Of a stretch of 64,000 nucleotides of DNA, positions 1 to 8,534 are shown piece by piece. Numbering within the stretch: the first letter of the stretch is position 1; every line of letters starts with the position of its first letter. The position numbers and the translations under genes were made by a program. Below the pieces are notes generated by a model that had not been told where the DNA came from, ran no database searches, and saw only the letters and a list, made by a program, of their open reading frames with translations. The DNA comes from Arthrobacter sp. S41 (lineage in GTDB: Bacteria; Actinomycetota; Actinomycetes; Actinomycetales; Micrococcaceae). The DNA lies in contig NZ_SIHY01000001.1 of the NCBI RefSeq assembly GCF_004320535.1, forward strand, positions 248,001 to 312,000, written 5' to 3'.

Positions 1-606
1 GTCGCCAGCGACTAGAAGCGTGGGGACCGAAGGGATCTTCGCTGCGGGATCGTATGGCTCTGACTTGATGGCTTCGATCAGCTCAAAAAGGGCCGTGAGG
101 TCATTGCTAGGTTCGGCAGAAGCAATCTTCATGATGGTTGCCGTGTAGTCATCGTTGATCGGTTCACCGGAAGTGACGTTGGCCTGAGCTTGCACAAGAT
201 TAAAAGCGGCCAACGGATCGCCGGCTCCTGGGCCACCCATTATCAGGTGCTCCACCAAGTCCGGATTAAACGCCGCAAACTCCCATGCGAGGCGGGAGCC
301 GAGCGAGTAGCCGATGACATCGACTGGTCCTTCGTCTAACTCCATGACTATCGCGGCCAGCGACTGGCGAATCTGGCTAGGTGCCCAATTTCCCTCGTTG
401 CGACGTGGGTCCTTGCCGTGCCCGGGCAGATCGACAAGCAGCACATTGCGCCCAGCATCAGTGAAATATTTCAGCCAACGCGAACGCTCCCAATTCAATT
501 CACCAGATGAGGCGAAGCCGTGGATGAATAGCACGGATGGGTCACTCACCTCAGTGTTTGTGCGAATCACTCGAAGATTTAGATCCAGTGTCATGCCATT
601 GATCAT
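1..606 (-). CDS. alpha/beta hydrolase, 3' end outside window
   Basis: Reading the minus strand from an ATG at 606 gives 202 open codons that run off the left edge. The fold is recognisable: an oxyanion-hole HGF motif about residue 31, a GxSxG-type nucleophile elbow (GYSLGS, about residues 101-106), and a VAGD strand end that should carry the catalytic aspartate at the very edge. The catalytic histidine lies outside the window. Substrate cannot be told; the family includes esterases, MenH-like lyases and haloperoxidase-like enzymes. ATG 606 has an AGGA about 11 bases upstream; an in-frame ATG at 594 is the alternative. It diverges from the nrtR operon. Confidence 0.85.
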   Translation of the reverse strand, partial: MINGMTLDLNLRVIRTNTEVSDPSVLFIHGFASSGELNWERSRWLKYFTDAGRNVLLVDLPGHGKDPRRNEGNWAPSQIRQSLAAIVMELDEGPVDVIGYSLGSRLAWEFAAFNPDLVEHLIMGGPGAGDPLAAFNLVQAQANVTSGEPINDDYTATIMKIASAEPSNDLTALFELIEAIKSEPYDPAAKIPSVPTLLVAGD

Positions 607-615
607 AGGCTATTG

Positions 616-633
616 TGTCCTGAATTCAGGACA
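616..633. promoter_or_regulatory. perfect 18-bp palindrome between divergent genes
   Basis: The sequence TGTCCTGAATTCAGGACA is its own reverse complement. It lies 10 bp upstream of the hydrolase start and 75 bp upstream of nrtR. Symmetry and position suggest an operator for a homodimeric regulator, possibly acting on the hydrolase, since it overlaps the hydrolase ribosome-binding region. The regulator is not identified. Confidence 0.45.
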
Positions 634-637
634 GAGG

Positions 638-675
638 TTAGCGTCAATCGAGACTTAATGTCAGAATGACTCTAA
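638..675. promoter_or_regulatory. candidate NrtR operator (repeated TTAnnGTC arms)
   Basis: Three related arms occur just before nrtR: TTAGCGTC at 638-645, TTAATGTC at 655-662, and GACTCTAA at 668-675, which reads TTAGAGTC on the other strand. The last two form an imperfect inverted repeat. NrtR/NdnR proteins of actinobacteria are known to repress nad operons and commonly their own gene, so this position fits autoregulation. Assignment to NrtR is inferred. Confidence 0.5.
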
Positions 676-707
676 CGAAATCTACGTAGTGAAAATGAGG
701 CAACATC

Positions 708-1433
708 ATGTCATCGGTTCCGGGATGGGCCAACGTCAACGAACGGCGCAACCTGCCGCCGGCCTTGGCGGTCTCCACGGTGATCCTTGGCATCCGAGAA
801 GGACAAGACGGTGGCCCGGATAAACTCTGCCTGCCACTGGTGCGCAGAATCCGAGAACCACACCAGGGACTGTGGGCCCTGCCCGGTGGACCCGTTGACG
901 CACAAGAATCCTTGGGCCAAGCCGCGGGACGCAACCTGGCCGAGACCACCGGACTGCGCCCTAACTATCTTGAACAGCTCTATACCTTCGGTGATATCGA
1001 TAGATCTCCAACGCACCGCCTGGTCACCATCGCCTACTTCGCCTTACTCAATGCCAACCAAGTCGGCACAACAGTCCAAGACGACAACGTGGCTTGGTTT
1101 GATATCGATGATCCGGCAATCGCGCAGCTGGCCTTTGATCACCGCAAGATTGTTGACTACGCGTTATGGCGCCTGCGTAATAAGACCGAGTACGGGCAGA
1201 TTGCCCACCGACTGCTCGGCGAACGCTTCACCCTGGCAGCACTACGCGGAGTATATGAAGCCATCTTAGGACGAAGGCTTGATCCAGCGAACTTCCGCCG
1301 CACGCTGAAGAACACCGCGACCATTGAGGCCACCGACGAGTACCTCGCTGGCGGACAACACCGACCTCCACGGCTTTACCGCTATGTAGGCCACGGACCT
1401 GACCCGCTGGAAGTTGATCCCACGCAGGCCTAG
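708..1433 (+). CDS. nrtR: NrtR-family Nudix-related transcriptional regulator of NAD synthesis
   Basis: A 241-residue protein with an N-terminal Nudix-like domain and a C-terminal winged-helix region (about residues 160-235), the architecture of NrtR. The Nudix box is recognisable around GLWALPGG...RNLAETTGL, but the usual REUxEExGU catalytic core is degenerate (RNLAETTG). This agrees with NrtR sensing ADP-ribose or NAD-related ligands rather than acting as a strong hydrolase. It is the first gene before nadA, nadB, nadC and a cysteine desulfurase, the arrangement known from mycobacteria and corynebacteria, where it represses NAD de novo synthesis. The start ATG 708 follows a GAGG at a suitable distance. 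Candidate operators lie at 638-675. Confidence 0.88.
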   Translation: MSSVPGWANVNERRNLPPALAVSTVILGIREGQDGGPDKLCLPLVRRIREPHQGLWALPGGPVDAQESLGQAAGRNLAETTGLRPNYLEQLYTFGDIDRSPTHRLVTIAYFALLNANQVGTTVQDDNVAWFDIDDPAIAQLAFDHRKIVDYALWRLRNKTEYGQIAHRLLGERFTLAALRGVYEAILGRRLDPANFRRTLKNTATIEATDEYLAGGQHRPPRLYRYVGHGPDPLEVDPTQA

Positions 1434-1483
1434 AACTTTTCACCAGCTTTATCTTTTTTGATTCGCAAGAAATGGACAACCCC

Positions 1484-2764
1484 ATGAGCACCGAACTAAC
1501 TGACAACTTTGGATCTGTCGCCCAGAACATCACCCGGCTGAACCTCTTGGCTCCAGATTCCACCTGCTCCACCGACTTGGCCGCAAACCCGTGGGATACC
1601 CCGGCCGGTTATGGTCCTGGTGCTTCCCAAGAAGACAAGATTCCTTCCGGGTACCCGGTGCAGGGCTCCATCCCCGAAGAGTACTTGAAAGCCAGCGATG
1701 CTGAACTAGATGCTCGGATCGTGGCGGCCAAAGAAAAGCTGGGGGAGAAAGCAGTTATCCTCGGACACTTTTATCAGCGCGATGAAGTGGTGAAATACGC
1801 GGACTTTGTTGGTGACTCTTTCCAACTGGCCAACGCAGCCTTGAGCCGAGACAAGGCTGAGGCGATCATCTTCTGCGGTGTGCACTTCATGGCTGAAACC
1901 GCCGACATTCTTTCCCATGATGACCAAGCGGTGATCCTGCCAAATCTGGCTGCAGGCTGCTCCATGGCCGATATGGCCGACGGTCCCAGCGTGCAAAAGT
2001 GCTGGGAGGAACTCACGGCACTTTACGCAGATGAAGAAGATGACGGACGGATGCCAGTCATCCCGGTGACCTACATGAACTGCTCCGCTGAACTCAAGGC
2101 TTTTGTGGGTCGCAACGGGGGATTGGTCTGCACCTCATCCAACGCAGCGACCGTCTTGGAATGGGCCTTTGAACGCGGACGCCGGGTACTGTTCTTCCCT
2201 GATCAGCACCTAGGTCGTAATACCGCCAAGGCTATGGGCGTGCCACTAGAGCAGATGCCAATGTGGACACCGCGTAAGGAATTGGGCGGTAATGAGTCCC
2301 AGACTGTACTCGACGCCAAGGTCATCTTGTGGCACGGTTTTTGCTCCGTGCACAAGCGCTTCACCCCGGCCCAAATTGCCAAGGCACGTGAAGACTTCCC
2401 AGGTGTACAGGTCATCGTGCACCCCGAGTGCCCAATGGAAGTTGTCGACGCAGCAGACTCTGCCGGCTCCACCGACTTCATCCAAAAAGCTATCGCCGCC
2501 GCCACCGAACCAACCATCTTCGCCATTGGTACCGAGATCAACATGGTCAACCGTTTGGCTGCGCAGTACCCACAGCACACGATCTTCTGCCTTGACCCAG
2601 TGATCTGCCCCTGTTCCACCATGTACCGGATCCACCCCGGCTATCTCGCTTGGGTACTAGAGGAACTGGTAGAAGGACGCGTAGTCAACCAGATCACTGT
2701 GCCAAAAGAACAGCAGGGTGACGCAAAAATTGCCCTAGAGCGCATGCTGGCAGCAAAGCCATGA
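1484..2764 (+). CDS. nadA: quinolinate synthase NadA
   Basis: Condenses iminoaspartate with dihydroxyacetone phosphate to quinolinate, the second step of NAD de novo synthesis; an oxygen-sensitive 4Fe-4S enzyme of the cytoplasm. Diagnostic segments include GHFYQRDEVV, the cysteine region AAGCSMADM, TYMNCSAELKAF, HPECPMEVV and, near the C-terminus, CPCSTMYRIHPGYLAW. At about 426 residues it belongs to the longer actinobacterial form with an N-terminal extension. I prefer ATG 1484; an in-frame ATG at 1472 would add four residues, and neither has a strong ribosome-binding site. It ends in an ATGA overlap with nadB, implying translational coupling in the nrtR-led operon. Confidence 0.95.
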   Translation: MSTELTDNFGSVAQNITRLNLLAPDSTCSTDLAANPWDTPAGYGPGASQEDKIPSGYPVQGSIPEEYLKASDAELDARIVAAKEKLGEKAVILGHFYQRDEVVKYADFVGDSFQLANAALSRDKAEAIIFCGVHFMAETADILSHDDQAVILPNLAAGCSMADMADGPSVQKCWEELTALYADEEDDGRMPVIPVTYMNCSAELKAFVGRNGGLVCTSSNAATVLEWAFERGRRVLFFPDQHLGRNTAKAMGVPLEQMPMWTPRKELGGNESQTVLDAKVILWHGFCSVHKRFTPAQIAKAREDFPGVQVIVHPECPMEVVDAADSAGSTDFIQKAIAAATEPTIFAIGTEINMVNRLAAQYPQHTIFCLDPVICPCSTMYRIHPGYLAWVLEELVEGRVVNQITVPKEQQGDAKIALERMLAAKP

Positions 2765-4380
2765 ACAAGGCATTAAAGGAAGACCGGAAGCTGGTGATTA
2801 TCGGCTCCGGTGTGGCTGGACTCTGCGCAGCATTGGAGGCCGCTCGGTTAGAACTGCCAGTAGTCATGGTGACCAAAGAGCAACTAGGTGCCGGAAACAG
2901 TGCCTGCGCTCAAGGTGGACTTTCGGCGGTGACAGCTCAAGGTGAGGCAGTAGGAGATAGCGTGGCTAGCCACGTAGCTGACACCTTGCGCGCTGGTGCC
3001 TGGTACGGCGGTCAAAATGCGGTTCAGGAACTATGCGGTGCAGCTGCCGAGCTGGTCAGCACGCTGGAAAAGTATCAGGTCCACTTTGATACCGATACGG
3101 CAGGCAACTATGAACTTGGGCTGGAAGCCGCGCACAGTGCTAACCGGATTCTGCATGCAGGCGGAGACGCTACGGGCGCAGGATTAGTCGCTGCGCTGAC
3201 ACAGGCCGTTCGAACCGCTGTGCAGGAAGGCAAGATAGAGCTTTTAGAGCATGCTCTGGTCACCGAGATCGTTTCCGGTGATGATGGACAGCGCACGGTG
3301 AACTATCTAAAGGGAAATCAGCAACAGTCTTTCAATGCTGATTCGGTGCTCATCGCTACCGGTGGTATCGGCTCCCTGTACCAAGCGAGCACCAACCCGC
3401 AAGGTGCAACCGCTGACGGAATTGCGTTAGCTGCCCGTGCTGGAGCGGTGATTAGTGATCTGGAATTTATTCAATTCCACCCCACCTTGGTTGACCCAGC
3501 ACTTCACCCGAATGCCGGCATGATCAGCGAAGCGGTACGTGGCGAAGGTGCCGTCTTGGTCAATGAACTCGGACAGCGCTTCATGCTGGAGATTGATGAG
3601 CTGGCAGAGCTTGCACCACGAGACGTGGTGGCCCGAGCGATCCACGCCCAATACCAAGCAGGCCATCAAGTCTTTATCGACGCCCGCGAAATAGAGAGCC
3701 AGAGAGGTGAAGGGTTCCTCGCCAGCCGTTTCCCTTCCATTAGCGCGCGGCTGAAAGCGTGCGGACTGGATCTTGCAGTGGCCCCAGTACCTGTGGTGGC
3801 AGCCCAGCACTATGTCATGGGTGGAATCCACACCGACACCCATGGACGTACCAGTGTGCCAGGGCTCTATGCAGCCGGGGAATGTGCCAATACCACTGTG
3901 CACGGGGCCAATCGTTTGGCCAGCAACTCGTTACTGGAAGCGATGGTCTTTGCCCGCAAAGCCATCTACGTCATGAGTACCGATGCGCCGACACGAGTCT
4001 GCGAGCTCAGCGACCTACAAGTTACCCAGTTGCCACCGGTGTGGACCAAAGCGCCATTGGACCTAGCTCAGCTACAAGCATTGGCTAGTGAGCACCTCGG
4101 GGTACACCGCAGCGGGCATGGACTTGAACAGCTAATTTCCGTACTGGATGCCAGCGTCCCGGTAGCTCAAGAGCAACGTGCCCAAATTGAACTCAACAAC
4201 CTGTTCACCAGCGCACGAATCATTGCCTACTCCGCGCTGACCCGTAAACAAAGTCTCGGAGCGCATCACCGACTTGATGCGCCAGCTGGCAGTGATAACA
4301 ACAGACAGCGTTTCGGTTGGGTCCTAGATACCGCGAAGCCAATAATCAATCAGTCTGAAAGCAAGGAAGTCCACGCATGA
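2761..4380 (+). CDS. nadB: L-aspartate oxidase NadB
   Basis: FAD enzyme oxidising L-aspartate to iminoaspartate, the first committed step to quinolinate; the product is handed to NadA. The N-terminal dinucleotide-binding motif IIGSGVAGLCAALEAA (about residues 13-28), GNSACAQGGLSA, the FAD/active-site stretch HGANRLASNSLLEAM and a C-terminal helical domain with RKQSLGAHHR identify it. The 539-residue length is normal for the family. It overlaps nadA and nadC by 4 bp each, so the three enzymes are probably made in fixed proportion. Regulation is expected through NrtR upstream. Confidence 0.95.
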   Translation: MNKALKEDRKLVIIGSGVAGLCAALEAARLELPVVMVTKEQLGAGNSACAQGGLSAVTAQGEAVGDSVASHVADTLRAGAWYGGQNAVQELCGAAAELVSTLEKYQVHFDTDTAGNYELGLEAAHSANRILHAGGDATGAGLVAALTQAVRTAVQEGKIELLEHALVTEIVSGDDGQRTVNYLKGNQQQSFNADSVLIATGGIGSLYQASTNPQGATADGIALAARAGAVISDLEFIQFHPTLVDPALHPNAGMISEAVRGEGAVLVNELGQRFMLEIDELAELAPRDVVARAIHAQYQAGHQVFIDAREIESQRGEGFLASRFPSISARLKACGLDLAVAPVPVVAAQHYVMGGIHTDTHGRTSVPGLYAAGECANTTVHGANRLASNSLLEAMVFARKAIYVMSTDAPTRVCELSDLQVTQLPPVWTKAPLDLAQLQALASEHLGVHRSGHGLEQLISVLDASVPVAQEQRAQIELNNLFTSARIIAYSALTRKQSLGAHHRLDAPAGSDNNRQRFGWVLDTAKPIINQSESKEVHA

Positions 4381-5243
4381 ACCAGCCCATCCGTCCAGTA
4401 CCGGCCCAAGCTATTGATCGCATCTTGGACATCGCTTTTGCTGAAGACAATCCACGGGGAGATCTCACTGCAGATTCCATCGTCCCGGTGGGCGCGGTGG
4501 CTACCGCAGTAGTCAGCGCACGTGAACCTGGAGTACTTGCCGGAGCCGAAGTCTTTACCCGGGCCATGAAAATGATCAATGCTCAGATTGAGGTCACTGC
4601 GCTGATCCAGGACGGAGAAAAATTTGAGGTTGGAGCGCAACTGCTCAAAGTTCACGGACCAGCAGCCTCGGTATTGACCGCAGAGCGGGTAGCACTGAAC
4701 CTATTGCAGCGTATGAGCGCTATCGCCACAGCTGCAGCGCAGCTGGTAGACCTCGTTGCGCACACCAAAGCTCGCATTGCCGATACCCGAAAAACCACAC
4801 CGGGCCTACGGGTACTTGAACGGTATGCAGTGCGTTGTGGTGGGGGAGTGAATCACAGAGATAATCTCTCCGACGCATTCATGGCCAAAGATAACCATCT
4901 GGCATTGCTCGGTGAGGGTGAAGAGCTCACTAAAGCGCTGGTAGCGGTTCGCGCCCGGTTGGGACACACCACCGCCATGGAAGTTGAAGTGGATCGAATC
5001 GAGCAGATCCCCGCAGTTCTGGCAGCCGGCGTAGATGTGATCATGCTGGATAACTTTGATCTTGCAGACATCCCCGCAGCTATAAAGCTCATTGATGGGC
5101 AGGCCATCATCGAAGCCAGCGGCACGGTTAGCGCTCAAACTGTCGGACCTATCGCTGAAACGGGCGTGGACATCATCTCCAGCGGAGCCATCACCCACTC
5201 GGTGCGAGCCATTGACCTCGGTTTGGATATGGTTATTGCATGA
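4377..5243 (+). CDS. nadC: nicotinate-nucleotide pyrophosphorylase (carboxylating) NadC
   Basis: Quinolinate phosphoribosyltransferase: converts quinolinate and PRPP to nicotinate mononucleotide with loss of CO2, completing the pathway made by nadA and nadB. The 288-residue protein shows the family signature DTRKTTPGLR followed by YAVRCGGGVNHR, the acidic EVEVDRIEQ strand and the C-terminal barrel motif ASGTVSAQTV...GVDIISSGAITHS. Both ends overlap neighbours by 4 bp (ATGA), so it is read as part of one coupled operon. Nothing appears truncated or unusual. Confidence 0.96.
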   Translation: MNQPIRPVPAQAIDRILDIAFAEDNPRGDLTADSIVPVGAVATAVVSAREPGVLAGAEVFTRAMKMINAQIEVTALIQDGEKFEVGAQLLKVHGPAASVLTAERVALNLLQRMSAIATAAAQLVDLVAHTKARIADTRKTTPGLRVLERYAVRCGGGVNHRDNLSDAFMAKDNHLALLGEGEELTKALVAVRARLGHTTAMEVEVDRIEQIPAVLAAGVDVIMLDNFDLADIPAAIKLIDGQAIIEASGTVSAQTVGPIAETGVDIISSGAITHSVRAIDLGLDMVIA

Positions 5244-6382
5244 TCTACATGGACGCCGCCTCCACCGCACCGCCGAGACAAGAGGTTCTTGACCTCGTCA
5301 CCCCGCTACTTACTAGCAACTACGGCAACCCGGCGTCCCTACACGAATTGGGCCACCAAGCTAAGCGCGCCAGCGACTGGGCCCGCGCTCAAGTTGCCGA
5401 TCACCTCGGGGTAGACGAAAGCGAAATTTACTTCACCTCTGGTGGCACCGAAGCCGATAACACTGCAGTGATCGGTGCAGCCTTGGCCAATCCGCGTGGA
5501 AAAGTTGTCGTGACCAGTTCCATTGAGCACCCGGCTGTACTAGAGGCCTGCGCCTATCTGGTGCAGTTCCATGGCTTCACCCACCGCATGATCCCGGTAG
5601 GGCGTAACGGAATCGTGGACATGGACGCAGCCAATGACCTCATTGATGAGCACGTCGCAGTGCTATCGGTGATGGCGGTGAACAATGAAGTTGGAACCAT
5701 CCAACCCATCAAGGAACTAGCTTCACTTGCACACGCAGCCGGTGCCTTGATGCATACCGATGCGGTACAGGCCGCTGGATGGCTGGACGTTGCGCTGCTC
5801 GCCACCCACGTTGATGCACTGAGCATTTCTGGGCACAAGATTGGCGCATTAAAAGGAAGCGGAGTCCTGTACTTCAGCAACCGTCATCGCCTGGTCCCTT
5901 TACTGCACGGTGGGGGACAACAAGGCGGTGTACGCTCAGGCACTGAGAACCCAGCAGCTGCAGTAGGAATCGCACGAGCCCTGCAACTCGGCGCCGAGCA
6001 GCGTGAAGCATCAGTCGGTGATAGCTACTCGAAGTACCTCATTGAGCGCATCACCAAGGAGGTGAACGCAATCGCGCCAGGCCTAGTAGAACTCACCGGG
6101 GATCCTGAACAACGAATCGGCGGCATCGTTTCCTTCGTCTTCCCACGCACCGCGGGCGAAACAGTACTCATCGAGTTAGAACGTCGAGGAGTGCTGTGCT
6201 CTTCTGGTTCGGCCTGCTCGGCCGGAAGCACCGAACCCTCAGCTGTGCTCACGGCCATGGGGTACGAGGAGGAACTCGCACATACCGCCGTACGTTTATC
6301 CTTCACCCGCAGCACCAAGGAAAACGAGATCAGTCAGGTAGCCAGCGCGGTGGTCGCCACCATCAAATCTCTGGTGAGCTAA
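5240..6382 (+). CDS. nadS: cysteine desulfurase, NadS/NifS type
   Basis: PLP-dependent enzyme releasing sulfur from cysteine. The 380-residue protein has NNEVGTIQP, the PLP-lysine segment SISGHKIGALKG (about residues 193-204) and the loop SSGSACSAGS bearing the catalytic cysteine. The start overlaps nadC by 4 bp. Placement as the last gene of the NAD operon, as in corynebacteria (nadS), argues that its main client is the 4Fe-4S cluster of NadA rather than general Fe-S assembly; that specificity is inferred from context. No IscU/SufU-like scaffold is adjacent. Confidence 0.9.
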   Translation: MIYMDAASTAPPRQEVLDLVTPLLTSNYGNPASLHELGHQAKRASDWARAQVADHLGVDESEIYFTSGGTEADNTAVIGAALANPRGKVVVTSSIEHPAVLEACAYLVQFHGFTHRMIPVGRNGIVDMDAANDLIDEHVAVLSVMAVNNEVGTIQPIKELASLAHAAGALMHTDAVQAAGWLDVALLATHVDALSISGHKIGALKGSGVLYFSNRHRLVPLLHGGGQQGGVRSGTENPAAAVGIARALQLGAEQREASVGDSYSKYLIERITKEVNAIAPGLVELTGDPEQRIGGIVSFVFPRTAGETVLIELERRGVLCSSGSACSAGSTEPSAVLTAMGYEEELAHTAVRLSFTRSTKENEISQVASAVVATIKSLVS

Positions 6383-6409
6383 GCAGCCAGAGGCTTAGCG
6401 GTCAGCAGC

Positions 6410-7354
6410 TTACCGCTCAGCGACAAAACGCTTGGTGACGGAGATGTCTCGGTCGCCAAGGCCCGCATCAATGACTTCCTCAATGGCCGCACGTAGCTGG
6501 GGCAGTAACACCACATTGGTCTCGGTGGCTTCGGCGATCTCGTTGGCACCGTGAAGATCTTTACGCATGTACTTGATAGCACCAGAAGGTGAATCATCAC
6601 CTGAGACCAGCCGATCTTTACGGCTATCAAGTAGGCGCGACGACGCGTACCCGTGACCCAATAGGTCCCACATGGCTTCCAGATCTAGCCCGGAACGCTC
6701 AGCCAACACCGACGCTTCACCCAAGGCAAAGATGGTGGCGCTGACAACCAATTGATTACACGCCTTAGCAACCTGACCGGACCCGAGTTCGCCTAGACGC
6801 ACCGACGTGCCACAAGGTGCCAATGCCTCAGATGCTCGTTCACAAAGAGCTTGTGATCCGCCAAGCATGATGGAAAGCGTGCCTGCTTTGGCACCATCCT
6901 CACCGCCTGAGACCGGTGCGTCGACGACGTAAATGCGCTCGCCGAAACGTGCGGTGAGGTCTTCAGCTAGTTTGCGTACCCCGGGGGCCGAGCACGTGGA
7001 GCCAATAAGAAGCAGTAGTGGTGGGGCTGTTTCGGATCGCTGTTCCAGCCCGGCCAAGAGTCCTTGAGGGCCTTCCAGGGTTTCGCTGATCTGTGGAAGG
7101 TCCGGAAGCATAAGTAGAACTTCATCGCATTCGGCCGCTAGTTGTGCCGCATTGGATGCCCACCGAATGTTTTCTGGGTTTGTGCCGTCTTCCAACTCTG
7201 ATCGTAGGTCGGTGAGCACCTGGTCTTCCGGTCGGCTGGAAGTCACGGTAACCACTCCGTGGCCCTCGGCTAGCAGTCTGGCCATAGGACGTCCCATGGC
7301 TCCAAGACCGATCACGCCTACAAGAGGTGTGTTCTTTTGTACTGGTGAATTCAT
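6410..7354 (-). CDS. NAD(P)-dependent beta-hydroxyacid dehydrogenase (GarR/MmsB-like)
   Basis: A 314-residue member of the 3-hydroxyisobutyrate / tartronate-semialdehyde reductase family. The Rossmann motif GVIGLGAMGRPMARLL is at the N-terminus, the substrate motif DAPVSGGEDGAKAGTLSIMLGG about residue 120, and the catalytic-lysine region QVAKACNQL about residue 170. Which hydroxyacid it uses is not clear. I start at ATG 7354, preceded by AAAGGAG at good spacing; an upstream TTG in frame is unlikely. It diverges from a D-2-hydroxyacid dehydrogenase and IclR gene across a promoter region with repeated TCAATATA elements, suggesting one catabolic unit. Confidence 0.85.
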   Translation of the reverse strand: MNSPVQKNTPLVGVIGLGAMGRPMARLLAEGHGVVTVTSSRPEDQVLTDLRSELEDGTNPENIRWASNAAQLAAECDEVLLMLPDLPQISETLEGPQGLLAGLEQRSETAPPLLLLIGSTCSAPGVRKLAEDLTARFGERIYVVDAPVSGGEDGAKAGTLSIMLGGSQALCERASEALAPCGTSVRLGELGSGQVAKACNQLVVSATIFALGEASVLAERSGLDLEAMWDLLGHGYASSRLLDSRKDRLVSGDDSPSGAIKYMRKDLHGANEIAEATETNVVLLPQLRAAIEEVIDAGLGDRDISVTKRFVAER

Positions 7355-7399
7355 CAGCAACTCCTTTGTTGTGAAGTGGAACGACGTAAAAAAGGGTGG

Positions 7400-7446
7400 T
7401 CAATATAGAGAACTCTGTTCAATATACTGTCCAAGACGCTATGCTG
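7400..7446. promoter_or_regulatory. divergent promoter/operator region, probable IclR site
   Basis: Two direct copies of TCAATATA (7400-7407 and 7419-7426) are 19 bp apart and bracket the inverted repeat GAACTCTGTTC at 7410-7420. The block 7417-7446, ending in GCTATGCTG, closely resembles 9465-9496 upstream of the transporter. TATGCT within it could act as a -10 element. The nearby IclR-family gene is the obvious candidate binder; this is inferred. Confidence 0.5.
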
Positions 7447-7472
7447 TCACCAGACGGAAGGAAAACAGAGCA

Positions 7473-8534
7473 ATGACGCCTACAACACAACGCCTGCGCG
7501 TGGGAATCGCCGTAGATGTACCCGCAGCAGATATTGAACTCATGCAAGAACTCGAACCCCGCTTGGATTTCATTTATGAACCGGGGCTTTACCGGCCCCA
7601 GCGCTGGCAAGGTGACTGGGAGGGTGATCCGCAGTTCACGCGCACGGCCGAACAAGCTGAACGCTATCAAGAGATCATCACTTCATCACAGGCACTCTTT
7701 GGAATTCCGGACGTAAACCCAGGACTTCTGAAGAAGACCGTGGGCGAAAACTCGGAACTTCGCTGGGTGCACACCACTGCTGCCGGTGGTGGCGCGCAAG
7801 TTAAAGCCGCAGGGCTGACCACGGAAGAACTGGAGCGCGTCGCCTTCTCCACCAGTGCCGGAGTCCACGGTTCAACTCTGGCGGAATTTGCCCTCTTTGG
7901 TGTTCTGGCCGGTGCAAAGAATCTGCGCAAGCTTGAAGCTGACCAAGCCAATAAGTTTTGGCCCTCGGAACGCTGGGGTATGCGCCATCTAGATGAGATG
8001 ACCATTCTTGTTGTTGGCCTCGGCGGCATTGGTACCGCAGTAGCGGAACGCTTTAAGGCCTGCGGATCTACCGTTTGGGGAACCTCGCGTAGCGGCCAAC
8101 CAGTTACGGGTGTAGATCGACTGATTGATCCTTCCAAGCTGGCCGAAGTGGCTGGTCAGGTAGATGCCATTGTCGCCACGCTTCCAGGCACCAAGAGTAC
8201 CGAAGGACTGCTGGGTGCTGACGTCTTTGAAGCGGTCCGCGAAGGAACCATCTTTGTGAACGTGGGACGTGGAACTGTGGTTGATGAATCTGCGCTCATC
8301 CCTGCATTGCAGGCGGGTCGAATCGGATTTGCTGCCCTTGATGTGGTGGCTCAGGAACCGTTGGATCCGAACAGCGTTTTGTGGGATCACCCGAATGTTT
8401 TGATCAGTCCGCATACAGCTGCGCTGAGCAGCCAAGAGACTACGCGAATCGCTCGTCTCTTCGCTCATAATGCAACGTGCTTCCTGGATGGTCAGGACTT
8501 GCGCAACAAGGTCGACACCGTAGAATTCTACTAA
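7473..8534 (+). CDS. D-2-hydroxyacid dehydrogenase
   Basis: A 353-residue NAD-dependent oxidoreductase interconverting a 2-hydroxyacid and a 2-oxoacid. The coenzyme domain carries VVGLGGIGTAVAERF; the catalytic triad residues are seen as Arg in NVGRGTVVDE, Glu in the AQEPLDP segment and His in SPHTAALS. The N-terminal catalytic subdomain is longer than in minimal members and includes GLYRPQRWQGDW. I start at ATG 7473 with AAGGAAAA upstream; the open frame extends far upstream but would read through the divergent promoter. It overlaps the IclR gene by one base (TAATG), so the two are co-transcribed. The substrate is not determined. Confidence 0.86.
   Translation: MTPTTQRLRVGIAVDVPAADIELMQELEPRLDFIYEPGLYRPQRWQGDWEGDPQFTRTAEQAERYQEIITSSQALFGIPDVNPGLLKKTVGENSELRWVHTTAAGGGAQVKAAGLTTEELERVAFSTSAGVHGSTLAEFALFGVLAGAKNLRKLEADQANKFWPSERWGMRHLDEMTILVVGLGGIGTAVAERFKACGSTVWGTSRSGQPVTGVDRLIDPSKLAEVAGQVDAIVATLPGTKSTEGLLGADVFEAVREGTIFVNVGRGTVVDESALIPALQAGRIGFAALDVVAQEPLDPNSVLWDHPNVLISPHTAALSSQETTRIARLFAHNATCFLDGQDLRNKVDTVEFY

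Noticed and set aside
7152-7472. N-terminal extension of the D-2-hydroxyacid dehydrogenase frame
   Set aside because: It overlaps the divergent dehydrogenase gene and the promoter repeats; ATG 7473 with AAGGAAAA matches the family length.
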